Below the pieces are notes generated by a model that was not told the origin of the DNA, made no database searches, and was given only the letters and a program-made list of their open reading frames with translations. Position numbers and translations under genes: made by a program. From NCBI GenBank assembly GCA_022566795.1, contig JADFIF010000015.1, positions 1-33,166 of the forward strand: a stretch of DNA of 33,166 nucleotides, given 5' to 3'. This document shows, in pieces, positions 18,543 to 27,938 of the stretch. Numbering within the stretch: position 1 is the first letter of the stretch; each line of letters begins with the position of its first letter. This DNA is from Chloroflexota bacterium. GTDB taxonomy: Bacteria > Chloroflexota > Dehalococcoidia > Lucifugimonadales > G022566795.

Positions 18543-19289
18543 CTAGACGGCAGAGAGCTTCCGTCGCAGAACTCCGTGCGCTCGTGGTGCCAGCCATCGG
18601 GTAATGGCATCCAAGATACAGTAGCCCGCCCCGATGCACGCTGGTGGATTCGCGGCCGACAGCCTCAGCCACGGCAATATCGGCGCCCAGGTCCAAACAC
18701 CCAGGCTCGTGCCGTAGAACTCAAGTGCCATGGTCATGGCGAAGGACACAGCGTACAAAAGAGCGAACCGCTCGCGGAGGATGAATGGAATGAACATTAT
18801 CCAGGTCACCAGGCCCAGCATATCTGAGATCTCGGAGAGCGGCGCAGACCCCAGGTTACGAGCGAGGAGAGCGGTCGAGCCCAGGAACACACACAAAACT
18901 ATGAGCCGCGAGTGGCGACGCAGAAACGACACTTCAGCTAGCCGCAGCGCCGTGTAGTAGAAGAGCCCATGTCCAGCCGGGACGTAGATGGGCAGATTGC
19001 CCAGGCGGTACTCATAGGCGCCCCAAATCAGCGAGAACAGGCATTCGAAGAACGTTGCCACGCCGATGATGGTGACCACCTGGATCCGCTCCTTCCAGGG
19101 AGAGAACCGGAGCACCACGGCGAGGAACGTCCAGGTTGTAAGACCGATGAACGCCTGAGTTATGGCAGTGGACTGGGCATCCAGGCGCAGACAGACCAGC
19201 CAATAGAGTGTGAACCCAGCTGCCAGCTTTAGCGTCGAGCGCTCTCGTTCGCTCATGGTAATGGAGGGGGTAATGCCCAGCATGAGCAC
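18543..19289 (-). CDS. Polytopic membrane protein of unknown function
   Basis: Multiple hydrophobic helices; motifs LIWGAYEYRLGNLPIYVPAGHGLFYYTALRLAE, ALEFYGTSLGVWTWAP, SAANPPACIGAGYCILDA. Confidence 0.7.
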   Translation of the reverse strand: MLMLGITPSITMSERERSTLKLAAGFTLYWLVCLRLDAQSTAITQAFIGLTTWTFLAVVLRFSPWKERIQVVTIIGVATFFECLFSLIWGAYEYRLGNLPIYVPAGHGLFYYTALRLAEVSFLRRHSRLIVLCVFLGSTALLARNLGSAPLSEISDMLGLVTWIMFIPFILRERFALLYAVSFAMTMALEFYGTSLGVWTWAPILPWLRLSAANPPACIGAGYCILDAITRWLAPRAHGVLRRKLSAV

Positions 19290-19331
19290 CGCTCCGATAG
19301 GGTATTATGTGAGGGCTCTACGGTGTTCCTG

Positions 19332-20120
19332 CTAGAGAAGTGGCTGCCTGCCCGGCTCGCCCGGCATGAAAAACTCGTACCGGTCCGGGGCCCCGTAGCC
19401 GTCCATTACGGACGGGACCACGCCCGGGTGGTCCAGGGCCACGCTCACTATTCGCTTGTTGAACGGGCTGATGTCTTCGCTGCCGAGAAAGTCGGCGACA
19501 GGCATCCAGAGGCACTCGGCTATCTCGGATTCCTGCGCGGTGATCTCCAGGCTGAGCGGCGAGAGCCGGCATACGAAGTAGATGTCGGACTTCCCGAACC
19601 TGTAGCCATGCCAGTGCCGGAAGCAGACCAACGCCTCGAACTCCGTCTTGACCCCCGTCTCCTCCAGAATCTCGCGCACCACCGCGTCGACCAGGTGCTC
19701 GCCCGGCTGCAGCGCCCCACCGGGAAGCTTGTACGCCGGGCCACCGCCACGCCGCCGGTAGCGCTCGGACACCACCAGCAGCTCCCGTGCCTGGCTGAGC
19801 ACGACGCCACCAACGCCTATATAGTGCGTGGCGTGGTTGGGTACGTACGCGTCGTCGACCAGCTTGATCGTCAGCTGCAGGTACCCCTCTTCGGCGTGAT
19901 GGAAGCTGAAGCCCTTCTTGACGGCCACCGGGACCAGGTCGGCCTTGGAGACGGGTATCCGCAGCCAGACCACCCTGAAGCCATCTGCTCTCCACGCATC
20001 GAGGGAATGGCTGAGCGAGTCCGAAAAGGCGACAGGGTCTTCGGGGAAGCGCTCCGGGTTCGGTGCTATGCCTTTGAACGCGTCGGGGGTGGCCTCAAGC
20101 GGCTGCAACCGGATACTCAC
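19332..20120 (-). CDS. Nudix hydrolase with NUDT6-like pre-Nudix domain
   Basis: Nudix box GGALQPGEHLVDAVVREILEETGV. N-terminal ...WRADGFRVVWLRIPVSKADLVPVAVKKGFSFHHAEEGYLQLTIKL resembles the NUDT6 pre-nudix domain. Confidence 0.88.
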   Translation of the reverse strand: MSIRLQPLEATPDAFKGIAPNPERFPEDPVAFSDSLSHSLDAWRADGFRVVWLRIPVSKADLVPVAVKKGFSFHHAEEGYLQLTIKLVDDAYVPNHATHYIGVGGVVLSQARELLVVSERYRRRGGGPAYKLPGGALQPGEHLVDAVVREILEETGVKTEFEALVCFRHWHGYRFGKSDIYFVCRLSPLSLEITAQESEIAECLWMPVADFLGSEDISPFNKRIVSVALDHPGVVPSVMDGYGAPDRYEFFMPGEPGRQPLL

Positions 20121-20214
20121 ACGGAATCATAATCCTCACCCGATTATAGCCGAATCGCTTAAGATTGCCACTGCAGCCCGACCGGACCGGCGGCCGAAAC
20201 GGTGCTGGCGGAGG

Positions 20215-23200
20215 TCACGCCTCGGGCTCCGTGCAGTAGCCGTTTCTGAGGTCCCACCGCACCGAGGCCTCCGCTCGTTGCTCAGGCGCTCCGTAGCCGC
20301 CTCCACCGGACGACAAGCATACGATGCGGTCGCCAGGGTTCACGAGGACGCCCGTCTCCTTTGACCGGAGTATGCGGTCGGTCCCGTTTGAGACGATCTT
20401 GTACAGGTGGGGCTCCCCCGGCTCGCCGCCAAAGAGTCCAAAGGGCGGCACGATGACACCGTCGCCGGCTGTGTTGAGCCGCGCGACGCCCTCGCCCTCG
20501 TACTCAAGGTCGCACACCGCACCGAGTCCGCCGCGCCACCTTCCCGCACCGGCCGAGTCGGGGCGGAGCTCGTGGCGGCGAATGAAAAACGGGAATCGCT
20601 CCTCGGTGACCTCTATGCTTGGGCTGCGGATGCCGCCGACGACATTCACCTCGCCGATGTTGGTCCATCCGTCAAACCCTTCCGACGCTCCTCCGCCACC
20701 GCGCGCCAGGAAAAAGTGCCAGATGAACTGGCGGCCGGTCCGCGGGTCGATGCCCGTAATGGCGTAGCGCAATCGACGGGAGAAGCCGGCGTTGACCACG
20801 TCGGGCGCGGCCAGGGACATCGCCTTGAATATCGCCTCGACCACCTCCTCCGCGCAGTGATTCGTGCTCATGCATACGGGCGCCGGCGGGTTGGCGTTGA
20901 CGATCAGCCCCTTTGGCGCGACGACGGTCACGGGGCGCATCGAGCCCTCGTTCTTCGCGACATCTGACGGCGCCATGTACATGATTGCGGCGTGCGCCAG
21001 CGACCGCGTGTTGGCGTAGACGCTGTTGATGAATCCGGTAACTTGCTTATGGGACTCGCTCAGGTCGATGGTCATTCCGTCGCCCTTGATCGTCACGGTC
21101 GCCCGGATGGGAATCAGCTTGCTGTCGAAGCCGTCGTCGTCCACGAAGGACTCCCCCTTGTAGACGCCATCGGGCCAGTCCGAGATGAACCCTCGGACGT
21201 GCCGCTCGGTGGCGTCCAGTATGTCCTGGACGGTCTTCAGCAAAAGCTCCGGCCCGTACGCGTCCAGCAGCGCCCGCATGCGCCGCGCGGCGATGTTTAC
21301 CGAGCCGATCTGGGCGTTGAGGTCGCCCAGGAAGCTCTCGGGATGGCGTCCGTTGGCCGCCAGCATCCGAAGCAGGTCGCGCCTTGGCTTCCCCGCGTCG
21401 TAGAGCCTAAGGGGCGGAATGCGCAGACCTTCGTGGAAGATTTCGGTGGCCGCGGGATTATATCCGCCGTGGGTCCCGCCGCCGATGTCGCTATGGTGGG
21501 CGCGATTGACCGCGTAGAAGAGCAGCTTGCCCTCGTAGAAGATCGGCTGGATGACCGTTATGTCAGGAAGGTGACTGCCTCCGAAGTACGGGTCGTTGAG
21601 GGCGAAGAGGTCTCCCTCCGCCATATCCTCGGCGAAGTAGTCGCGCACCGCCGCACCGGCGATGGGCAGGGCGCTGATGTGGACTGGGATGCCCTCCCCC
21701 TGCGCCACCAGCTGGCAGTCGGCGTCCAGGATGGCCGTCGAGAAGTCACGGCTGGTGTTCAGGATCTGCGACATCGACGTGCGCAGCATCACCTCCATCA
21801 TCTCAAGAGCGATCGACTCGAGGCGGTTCTCGACGACGGCAAGGGTGATCGGGTCGGGGACGCCGGCGGCTGCGGGAGCATCCGCGGGCGCCAGCGCCAC
21901 GCTTAGCCGGACGCCGCCCAGCTCGTCCAGCCGGGCAGTGTCCCCGGCGTCGACCAGGATGGTGGTAAAGTCCGATTCGAGCACGGCAGGCCCGGCAATC
22001 TCCGCGTCCGGCGGCAGACGGTCGGCCGCGTAGACCGGCACGTCCCGCCACTCGCCGAGGTATATCGAGCGGTGGCCCTTCTCGGCTGCGGCCCAGTCTC
22101 GATCTCCGCCGGCCTTGGGCAGCTCGACCTTGGACAGGCGCCCGAATGCGGACACCCTCAACGTCACCAGCCTGATCTCTTGCTCGGATTGCCGGTAGGA
22201 GTAGAGCTCCTCATAGCGCTCGTGGAGGCTGGTGGCCCATTCGGAGATGCGCGAGCTGTCGCTCCCATCGAGGTCCGGAACCGCGACGTTCACCTCGTAG
22301 ACTTGGTCGAGGTATCGCATGTCGGCCGAGCGAACGATCTCGATGTCCGCGTCGCCCACGCCCTGCGCCTGGAGCTTTGCCCGTCCCTCGGCCTCAAGCT
22401 CGTGCAATATCGACTCTACGGCCTCGAGATCGATGCCGTCGAGGCTCGCCGAGTGGGAGCGGGAGAAGTCGTACTGGAGGTCTGTCGACAGCATCCCAAG
22501 GGCGGAGAGCACGGGAGCCGCGTTTGGAATGTAGACGCTCTCGATCCGCAGCTGGCGGGCGACGGCGGACGCGTGAAGTCCCGAGGCGCCTCCGAAGGCC
22601 ACCAGGGCGAACTGGCGTGGGTCCACGCCCCGTTTGACGGACGCCAGCCGTATGCCTTCGGCGACGTTGGTCGACACGAGCTGGTGCACTCCGAAGGCGG
22701 CCTCGATGGTCGAGAGGCCTAACGGCTGGGCCACGTGCTCCTCGAGGGTCGCGCCGGCCAGGCTGGGATCAAGAGGTGCCCTCCCTCCCAGAAAATTCTG
22801 GGCGCTCAAGTATCCCAGAGCCAGGTTGGCGTCGGTAACCGTTGGCTGGTCTCCGCCTTTGCCGTAGCAGGCAGGACCGGGGTCAGCCCCGGCGCTGTCA
22901 GGGCCGACACGCAAGATGCCGCCCGCATCGACGCGCGCGATGCTCCCACCGCCGGCGCCGAGCGTGTGTATGTCGATCATCGGAACGGCGATCTTCCAGC
23001 CCGCCTCGAACTTCTCGTTGGTCATATGCGCGGCGCCGTCCTCGATCAGCGAGATGTCGGTGCTCGTGCCCCCCATGTCGAAGCCGATGACTTTGGACTC
23101 GCCAAGCAGCTGGCCGTAGCGAGCCGCGCCGCTCACCCCGCCGGCCGGGCCCGACAGGATGGCTCGAACGGCTTGCCGGACTGAGTCCTCGATGGGCGCA

Positions 23201-23943
23201 ACCCCGCCGTTCGATTGCATGATCAGGATTTCGGGAGCCTGTCTGAAGGCCCCAAGCCGCCGCTGGAGGTGCGACAAGTAGACGCCCAGGACCGGTCCCA
23301 CGTAGGTGTTGACTACCGTCGTGCTGAGGCGATCGAACTCCTTGATCTGGGGCAGAATTTCGTGCGACGCGGAGATGTACATCCCCGGGAAGGCGGCGCG
23401 GACCATCTCGGCGACCCTGCGCTCGTGATCCGGGTTCAGGTAGGAGAAGAGAAAGCAGATCGCCAGGGCCTCCACGCCCTCGACCTTCATGGACTGGATG
23501 GCGCGCTCCACCGACGCCTCGTCCAGGGTGGTGTCCACCGACCCGTCGGACCTGACCCTCTCGGTAACGCCAAGGCGAAGGTACCGCGGGACCAGTGGCT
23601 CGACGGGCGTCATGCGGAGGTTGTACCGGTCCTCCTTCAGCCCCTCGCGCATCTCCAGCAGGTCCCTGAAGCCCTCAGTGGTCAGCAGGCCCACCTTGGC
23701 GCCCTTGCGCTCCACCAGCGTGTTGGTCGCGACGGTCGTCCCGTGAATGATGAGCTCAGTCTCGCCGAGCAGGGCGCCCGGCGAGAGACCGTAGGCCGCT
23801 GCCGCGTCTTCAAGGCCGGCGATGACGCCCTCGGACGGGTCGTGGGGAGTTGAGGGCCGCTTGAAGTAACGCGGAGCTTCCCCGTCCCTGACCACCACGA
23901 AGTCGGTGAAGGTGCCGCCGACGTCGATTCCGATCTTGTACAC
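20215..23943 (-). CDS. Hydantoinase A / hydantoinase B fusion (5-oxoprolinase-like, HyuA-HyuB)
   Basis: N-terminal HyuA (YKIGIDVGGTFTDFVVV; GFDMGGTSTDISLI) and C-terminal HyuB (PITLAVVENRLESIALEMMEVMLRTSMSQILNTSRDFSTAILDADCQLVAQGEGIPVHI; GAGRWRGGLGA). GTG start with GGAGGAGG. Confidence 0.93.
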   Translation of the reverse strand: MYKIGIDVGGTFTDFVVVRDGEAPRYFKRPSTPHDPSEGVIAGLEDAAAAYGLSPGALLGETELIIHGTTVATNTLVERKGAKVGLLTTEGFRDLLEMREGLKEDRYNLRMTPVEPLVPRYLRLGVTERVRSDGSVDTTLDEASVERAIQSMKVEGVEALAICFLFSYLNPDHERRVAEMVRAAFPGMYISASHEILPQIKEFDRLSTTVVNTYVGPVLGVYLSHLQRRLGAFRQAPEILIMQSNGGVAPIEDSVRQAVRAILSGPAGGVSGAARYGQLLGESKVIGFDMGGTSTDISLIEDGAAHMTNEKFEAGWKIAVPMIDIHTLGAGGGSIARVDAGGILRVGPDSAGADPGPACYGKGGDQPTVTDANLALGYLSAQNFLGGRAPLDPSLAGATLEEHVAQPLGLSTIEAAFGVHQLVSTNVAEGIRLASVKRGVDPRQFALVAFGGASGLHASAVARQLRIESVYIPNAAPVLSALGMLSTDLQYDFSRSHSASLDGIDLEAVESILHELEAEGRAKLQAQGVGDADIEIVRSADMRYLDQVYEVNVAVPDLDGSDSSRISEWATSLHERYEELYSYRQSEQEIRLVTLRVSAFGRLSKVELPKAGGDRDWAAAEKGHRSIYLGEWRDVPVYAADRLPPDAEIAGPAVLESDFTTILVDAGDTARLDELGGVRLSVALAPADAPAAAGVPDPITLAVVENRLESIALEMMEVMLRTSMSQILNTSRDFSTAILDADCQLVAQGEGIPVHISALPIAGAAVRDYFAEDMAEGDLFALNDPYFGGSHLPDITVIQPIFYEGKLLFYAVNRAHHSDIGGGTHGGYNPAATEIFHEGLRIPPLRLYDAGKPRRDLLRMLAANGRHPESFLGDLNAQIGSVNIAARRMRALLDAYGPELLLKTVQDILDATERHVRGFISDWPDGVYKGESFVDDDGFDSKLIPIRATVTIKGDGMTIDLSESHKQVTGFINSVYANTRSLAHAAIMYMAPSDVAKNEGSMRPVTVVAPKGLIVNANPPAPVCMSTNHCAEEVVEAIFKAMSLAAPDVVNAGFSRRLRYAITGIDPRTGRQFIWHFFLARGGGGASEGFDGWTNIGEVNVVGGIRSPSIEVTEERFPFFIRRHELRPDSAGAGRWRGGLGAVCDLEYEGEGVARLNTAGDGVIVPPFGLFGGEPGEPHLYKIVSNGTDRILRSKETGVLVNPGDRIVCLSSGGGGYGAPEQRAEASVRWDLRNGYCTEPEA

Positions 23944-23955
23944 GAGTCCTCCTCC

Positions 23956-23985
23956 GGGGCCGTTCCAAGCGGGGCCGTTCCAAGT
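23956..23985. repeat. Tandem duplication of GGGGCCGTTCCAAG(C/T), 2 x 15 bp
   Basis: Two adjacent 15-nt units differing only in the last base, just upstream of the HyuAB start. Confidence 0.8.
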
Positions 23986-24117
23986 GCGGGTCCCGGCCTA
24001 CCGGTCTGCCGGCGCCATGGTGGGTGTCCTAGCTGGCCGGCGAGGCGGAGCTTACCAGAGGCTGGCGCCTGGTGTACCATGTCGCCGGGATGGCCAGCGG
24101 CTACGCGAAAGGCGCTT

Positions 24118-24204
24118 TCACGAGTCTTTCAGGGCCTGTGCGAGAACGAACAGGGCCAGGGCGAGAATTATGAACCACCAGATGCGTCTGGGACTGAGCT
24201 TCAC
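24118..24204 (-). CDS. Candidate 28-aa single-TM small protein
   Basis: GTG-initiated MKLSPRRIWWFIILALALFVLAQALKDS* on the minus strand: basic N-terminus plus one hydrophobic helix. Below the 60-aa track cutoff and no clear RBS. Confidence 0.3.
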   Translation of the reverse strand: MKLSPRRIWWFIILALALFVLAQALKDS

Positions 24205-24287
24205 TTTCGTAACACGGGCGGTCGCTGCCTGGGTCGATAGACGAGCCAGATTCTAACATAGCAGACGCCGGGTAACACGGGTTGCGA

Positions 24288-25097
24288 ATGGGCTATAGAC
24301 TGATCGCCTTAGACATCGACGGGACTATCCGAAGCGACGACTACCCGCTCTCGGACAGGACTCGAGAAGCTGTCGCGGGAGTCCGTGCCGCCGGGGCCGA
24401 GGTGACGGTCGCCACCGGCAGAACGTTCCGGTCGGCCGCGCGGGCGAGCGCGGAGCTCGATATCACGGCCCCTATCGCCTCGTTCCAGGGCGCCCACGTC
24501 GCCGACCCCGCTACCGGTGAGGTGCTGTGGCACCGCCCTCTGACGGCAGGCCAGGCCGTGGAAGCCCTGGACGCCCTGGAACCCTGGGGCCTGGAGGTGC
24601 TTGCGTATCATGGCCAGGAGGTCTACGTCGACGAGCTGTCGCCGTGGGTCGAGGGCTATGGCAGGCGCAACGATACTCGGATCAACGTCGTCGACGATCT
24701 GCGATCGGTGGCCGATATGGAGTTCACAAGGCTCGTTGTGGTGGGCCACGACGGCAAGGTACAGAGCCTCGAGACGGCGCTTCGAGAGAGGTTCGACTCG
24801 ACGCTGTACGTCACCAGGTCGCTGCCTCACTTCTGCGAGATTTTGCATCCGGACGGTGGCAAGGACAAGGCCCTGTCGTGGCTGTGCGGGCATCTCGGCA
24901 TCGGCCCGGAGGAGACCGTCGCCTTTGGGAACGGCTACAACGACGTGCAGATGTTGCAGTGGGCCGGCCTGGGAGTTGCCATAGGAGGAGCGGTGCCGGA
25001 GGTGCTGGCGGTGGCTGACCGCGTGGCGCCTCCGATCGAGCAAGACGGGGCAGCGCAGGTGCTCGAGGAGCTGCTTGGCCACGGGCTTATAGGCTAG
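24288..25097 (+). CDS. HAD-superfamily hydrolase, Cof-type phosphatase
   Basis: LIALDIDGTIRSDDYPLSDRTREAV, VATGRTFRSA, PDGGKDKALSWLCGHLGIGPEETVAFGNGYNDVQML. Confidence 0.9.
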   Translation: MGYRLIALDIDGTIRSDDYPLSDRTREAVAGVRAAGAEVTVATGRTFRSAARASAELDITAPIASFQGAHVADPATGEVLWHRPLTAGQAVEALDALEPWGLEVLAYHGQEVYVDELSPWVEGYGRRNDTRINVVDDLRSVADMEFTRLVVVGHDGKVQSLETALRERFDSTLYVTRSLPHFCEILHPDGGKDKALSWLCGHLGIGPEETVAFGNGYNDVQMLQWAGLGVAIGGAVPEVLAVADRVAPPIEQDGAAQVLEELLGHGLIG

Positions 25098-25186
25098 CCG
25101 GCATTCGATTCCCTCTCCATCGCCTGCGCTCACGTAAGGCCCACCTCTCCACCTTGCCGAAAGCTGGCGGCCTGGGATTCACACGC

Positions 25187-25210
25187 CGTAGGGGCGGGTT
25201 TGAAACCCCC
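25187..25210. repeat. GGGTTTGAAACCC palindrome in a CGTAGGGGCGGGTTTGAAACCC context, possible dispersed intergenic repeat
   Basis: GGGTTT-G-AAACCC read directly at 25196-25208, in the intergenic gap before ribokinase. Confidence 0.4.
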
Positions 25211-25246
25211 CGAGCGATTCGCCCGCGCGATTGGTAGGAAAAGATC

Positions 25247-26194
25247 TTGGCGATCAGCAAGAACCATCAGACGGCTGCACCAAAGATCGTCGTTCTGGGC
25301 GGCATCAACATGGACCTCATAGGCGTCACGCCGAGGCTGCCGGCCCAGGGTGAAACCGTCATCGGCGAGCGGTTCTACACGACTCCCGGCGGCAAGGGCG
25401 CCAACCAGGCCGTTGCGGCCGCCAAGCTAGGCGCCAGCGTGAAGATGGTCGGCAGGGTCGGCGCGGACGCCTTCGGCCCGACGATGCTGGATGACCTCAG
25501 GCGGCACGGCATCGACGTGGGCGGCGTCGCCGTCGACCCGCACAACCCCTCGGGCATCGCCATCATCCTGCTCGACGCCGACCGGCAGAACCACATCGTG
25601 GCGATCTACGGCGCCAACACCGCCTGCGACGGGGCGCAGCTCGAGGCGGTCAAGGCCGCCCTCGACGGCGCCGACGCGCTGATGCTCCAGCTCGAGATCC
25701 CGGCGGACGTGTCATTGGCCGCGGCCGAGCACGCAAAGGCGCTGGGCGTCCGCGTCGTCTGGGACCCGGCGCCGGCGCTGGACCTGCCAGACGGGGCCCT
25801 CGCGCTGGCGGAGGTGCTGACGCCCAATCAGACCGAAGCGGCCTTCTTTACCGGCGTCGAGGTCACAGATGCCGGCTCGGCGAAGGCCGCTGCCGAGGCT
25901 CTGCTGGCCCAGGGGGTGAAGGTGGCCACCGTGAAGATGGGTGAGCAGGGCGTCTACTACGCCAGCCAAACCGAAAGCGGGCACGTTCCGGCCTTTGGCG
26001 TGGAGGTCACCGACACGGTGGCGGCGGGCGATGCCTTCGGTGCCGGGCTCTGCGTCGCCCTGGCCGAGGGCAAAAGTCTTGTCGAATCCGTCAGATTCGG
26101 GGCCGCCGCGGGCGCCCTGGCCGTCACCAGGCCCGGGGCTCAGGAGGCCATGCCGGCCCGCCACGAAGTCGAGAAGCTCCTCGACAGCTCGTAG
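25247..26194 (+). CDS. rbsK: Ribokinase (PfkB family)
   Basis: GGINMDLIGVTPRLPAQGETVIGERFYTTPGGKGANQAVAAAKLGASVKMVGRVGADAFG, TPNQTEA, DTVAAGDAFGAGL. Confidence 0.9.
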   Translation: MAISKNHQTAAPKIVVLGGINMDLIGVTPRLPAQGETVIGERFYTTPGGKGANQAVAAAKLGASVKMVGRVGADAFGPTMLDDLRRHGIDVGGVAVDPHNPSGIAIILLDADRQNHIVAIYGANTACDGAQLEAVKAALDGADALMLQLEIPADVSLAAAEHAKALGVRVVWDPAPALDLPDGALALAEVLTPNQTEAAFFTGVEVTDAGSAKAAAEALLAQGVKVATVKMGEQGVYYASQTESGHVPAFGVEVTDTVAAGDAFGAGLCVALAEGKSLVESVRFGAAAGALAVTRPGAQEAMPARHEVEKLLDSS

Positions 26195-26220
26195 GTGCGG
26201 GTTCAGCGGCCGTCGGGTGG

Positions 26221-26553
26221 CTAGATTTCCGGGTCCTTCGAGGCCTCGAGGGTGGCCCTCAGCGTATCCTCGAACCCCGGGTCGGTGAGCCGTGAGATGG
26301 GAATTGCGGGCATCGTGGCGACGTGCGCCCCAGCCCTGACGCCCAGCTCAACCGAAAAACGTGCCACGCACTCGTTGTCCGGCGCCTCCAAAACGCTGAC
26401 GAAATCGTAGTCGCCGAGGACCCCGTAGAGGCCGAGGGTCTGAATCCCGGGCTCGCTCACCAGGCTGTGCGCTCGAACCAGACTCTGCGGGTCGTCCATC
26501 ATCTTCTCGCGGCCCTCGGGCGTCAGCGTCAGCAGCAGGATGTAGGTCGGCAT
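26221..26553 (-). CDS. GYD-domain protein
   Basis: ATG at 26553: MPTYILLLTLTPEGREKMMDDPQSLVRAHSLVSEPGIQTLGLYGVLGDYDFVSVLEAPDNECVARFSVELGVRAGAHVATMPAIPI. The longer track ORF (to 27324) is antisense to pyrD and spurious upstream of this ATG. Confidence 0.85.
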   Translation of the reverse strand: MPTYILLLTLTPEGREKMMDDPQSLVRAHSLVSEPGIQTLGLYGVLGDYDFVSVLEAPDNECVARFSVELGVRAGAHVATMPAIPISRLTDPGFEDTLRATLEASKDPEI

Positions 26554-26726
26554 TTCGCGGTCCCCCAGGAGCGGTTTCCACAGAGTGTATGCCAATCCTG
26601 TGGCGTTGTCACCGAAAGGCATCAACCAAACTATCTCATCAGTAGCCGAGGGACACGCGAGTGAGGCTTGAGCGTCTCGCGAGGAGAGCTGGACACCCGT
26701 CAGTCGTCGCTCGAACGCCAGTGACT

Positions 26727-27758
26727 TCAGCGGCCGCCGTGCCGGAGCACCGCAAGCTCTCGATTGATCTGTTTGGCGACTCCCGGTCCCCGGTAGATGA
26801 GCCCCGTGAGAAGCTGCACCGTCGCCGCGCCCGCATCGAGGGCCCGCAGGGCGTCGTCTCCGGTGGAGATGCCTCCGCAGGCGTTGATGGGCACTGAGCC
26901 GGCGAACTCCGCACTGATGTCGGCCACCATCCGCAGCGTGTCCTCGAGGAGAAGCCTGCCGCTGAGCCCTCCCGACCCGACGGCAAGCCGGGGGTCGCGG
27001 TAAGGGCGGGTGTTGGCTATCGTGAGGGCACCGGCGTCGTTGTCCACGCAGGCCCGCGCGAGCCCAACCACCCCGTCCCGAGCCGTCCTCTCGTTCGCGT
27101 ATGGCGGCAGCTTGACGAAAAGAGGCTTCGAGCGGTCCCGGTTCACCTCTTGTAGAAGCTCGGACAGCGCCGCCGACTCTTGGAAAGCTCGCAGGCCCGC
27201 CGTATTGGGCGAGCTGACGTTGATCTCGATGGCGTCGGCCAGAGGCTCCAGGCGACGGTGGCAGCGGACGATGGCATCCACGCTGACGCCAGACACGCTG
27301 ACAACCACCGGCACTTCGCCACAACCGGCGCGGCCTCGGGCGAGGTGATCGGCGACGAACTCCAGTCCCCGGCTTGGGAATCCGAGAGCGTTGATGAGCG
27401 ACTCCTCGCGGGGGTAGCGAAAGACTCGGGGCTTCGGGTTGCCAGGTTGTGGCAGCACCGTAACCGTTCCGCCGGTAATGTAGCCGAACCCCAGCGCAGC
27501 CAACGAGGGCAAGAGCTCGCAGTTCTTGTCGTATCCTGCCGCCAGGCCGACGGGATTGGCAAGACTCAGCCCCGCGAGCTTGACGCAGGGTCCGCCCGCT
27601 CGCGCCTTGAGGGCGGGTGACAGGGCTCTCCAGATCGCGGGGCGTTTGAGTGCGAACTCCGCCACCGCTTGGGCGCGCTCCGGTGGTAACGCGAACAGCA
27701 GCGGCCGGACCAGACGCTCATAGGTTTTGGGATTCAGCGCCAGCATCATCCCTCGCAA
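26727..27758 (-). CDS. pyrD: Dihydroorotate dehydrogenase (quinone type)
   Basis: LANPVGLAAGYDKNCELLPSLAALGFGYITGGTVTVLPQPGNPKPRVFRYPREESLINALGFPSRG, EINVSSPNTAGLR, INACGGISTGDDALRALDAGAATVQLLTGLIYRGPG. Confidence 0.93.
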   Translation of the reverse strand: MRGMMLALNPKTYERLVRPLLFALPPERAQAVAEFALKRPAIWRALSPALKARAGGPCVKLAGLSLANPVGLAAGYDKNCELLPSLAALGFGYITGGTVTVLPQPGNPKPRVFRYPREESLINALGFPSRGLEFVADHLARGRAGCGEVPVVVSVSGVSVDAIVRCHRRLEPLADAIEINVSSPNTAGLRAFQESAALSELLQEVNRDRSKPLFVKLPPYANERTARDGVVGLARACVDNDAGALTIANTRPYRDPRLAVGSGGLSGRLLLEDTLRMVADISAEFAGSVPINACGGISTGDDALRALDAGAATVQLLTGLIYRGPGVAKQINRELAVLRHGGR

Positions 27759-27853
27759 ACGGGAGCCCCTCGGTTACGACCCGCGCGGCCACCGCGCAAG
27801 GGATTATAGCAGCCACGTCTCTGACGCGCGGAGTAGCATGGAACCTAGATGCC

Positions 27854-27883
27854 TTGGTAACCTGCCGTCTGGTCACTTATAAT
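27854..27883 (+). promoter_or_regulatory. Candidate sigma70-type promoter (TTGGTA-N18-TATAAT)
   Basis: TTGGTA at 27854-27859 and TATAAT at 27878-27883, ~55 nt upstream of the ATG at 27939. Confidence 0.5.
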
Positions 27884-27938
27884 GTCTACACTGGCGCAAC
27901 TGCCGTTGCATTAACAGCACCCTGCGGATATTTCAGAG

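Noticed and set aside
26554-27324. N-terminal extension of the GYD ORF (track 26221-27324)
   Set aside because: Low-complexity Arg/Gly-rich translation antisense/overlapping to the well-supported pyrD gene. The GYD domain begins at the ATG at 26553.
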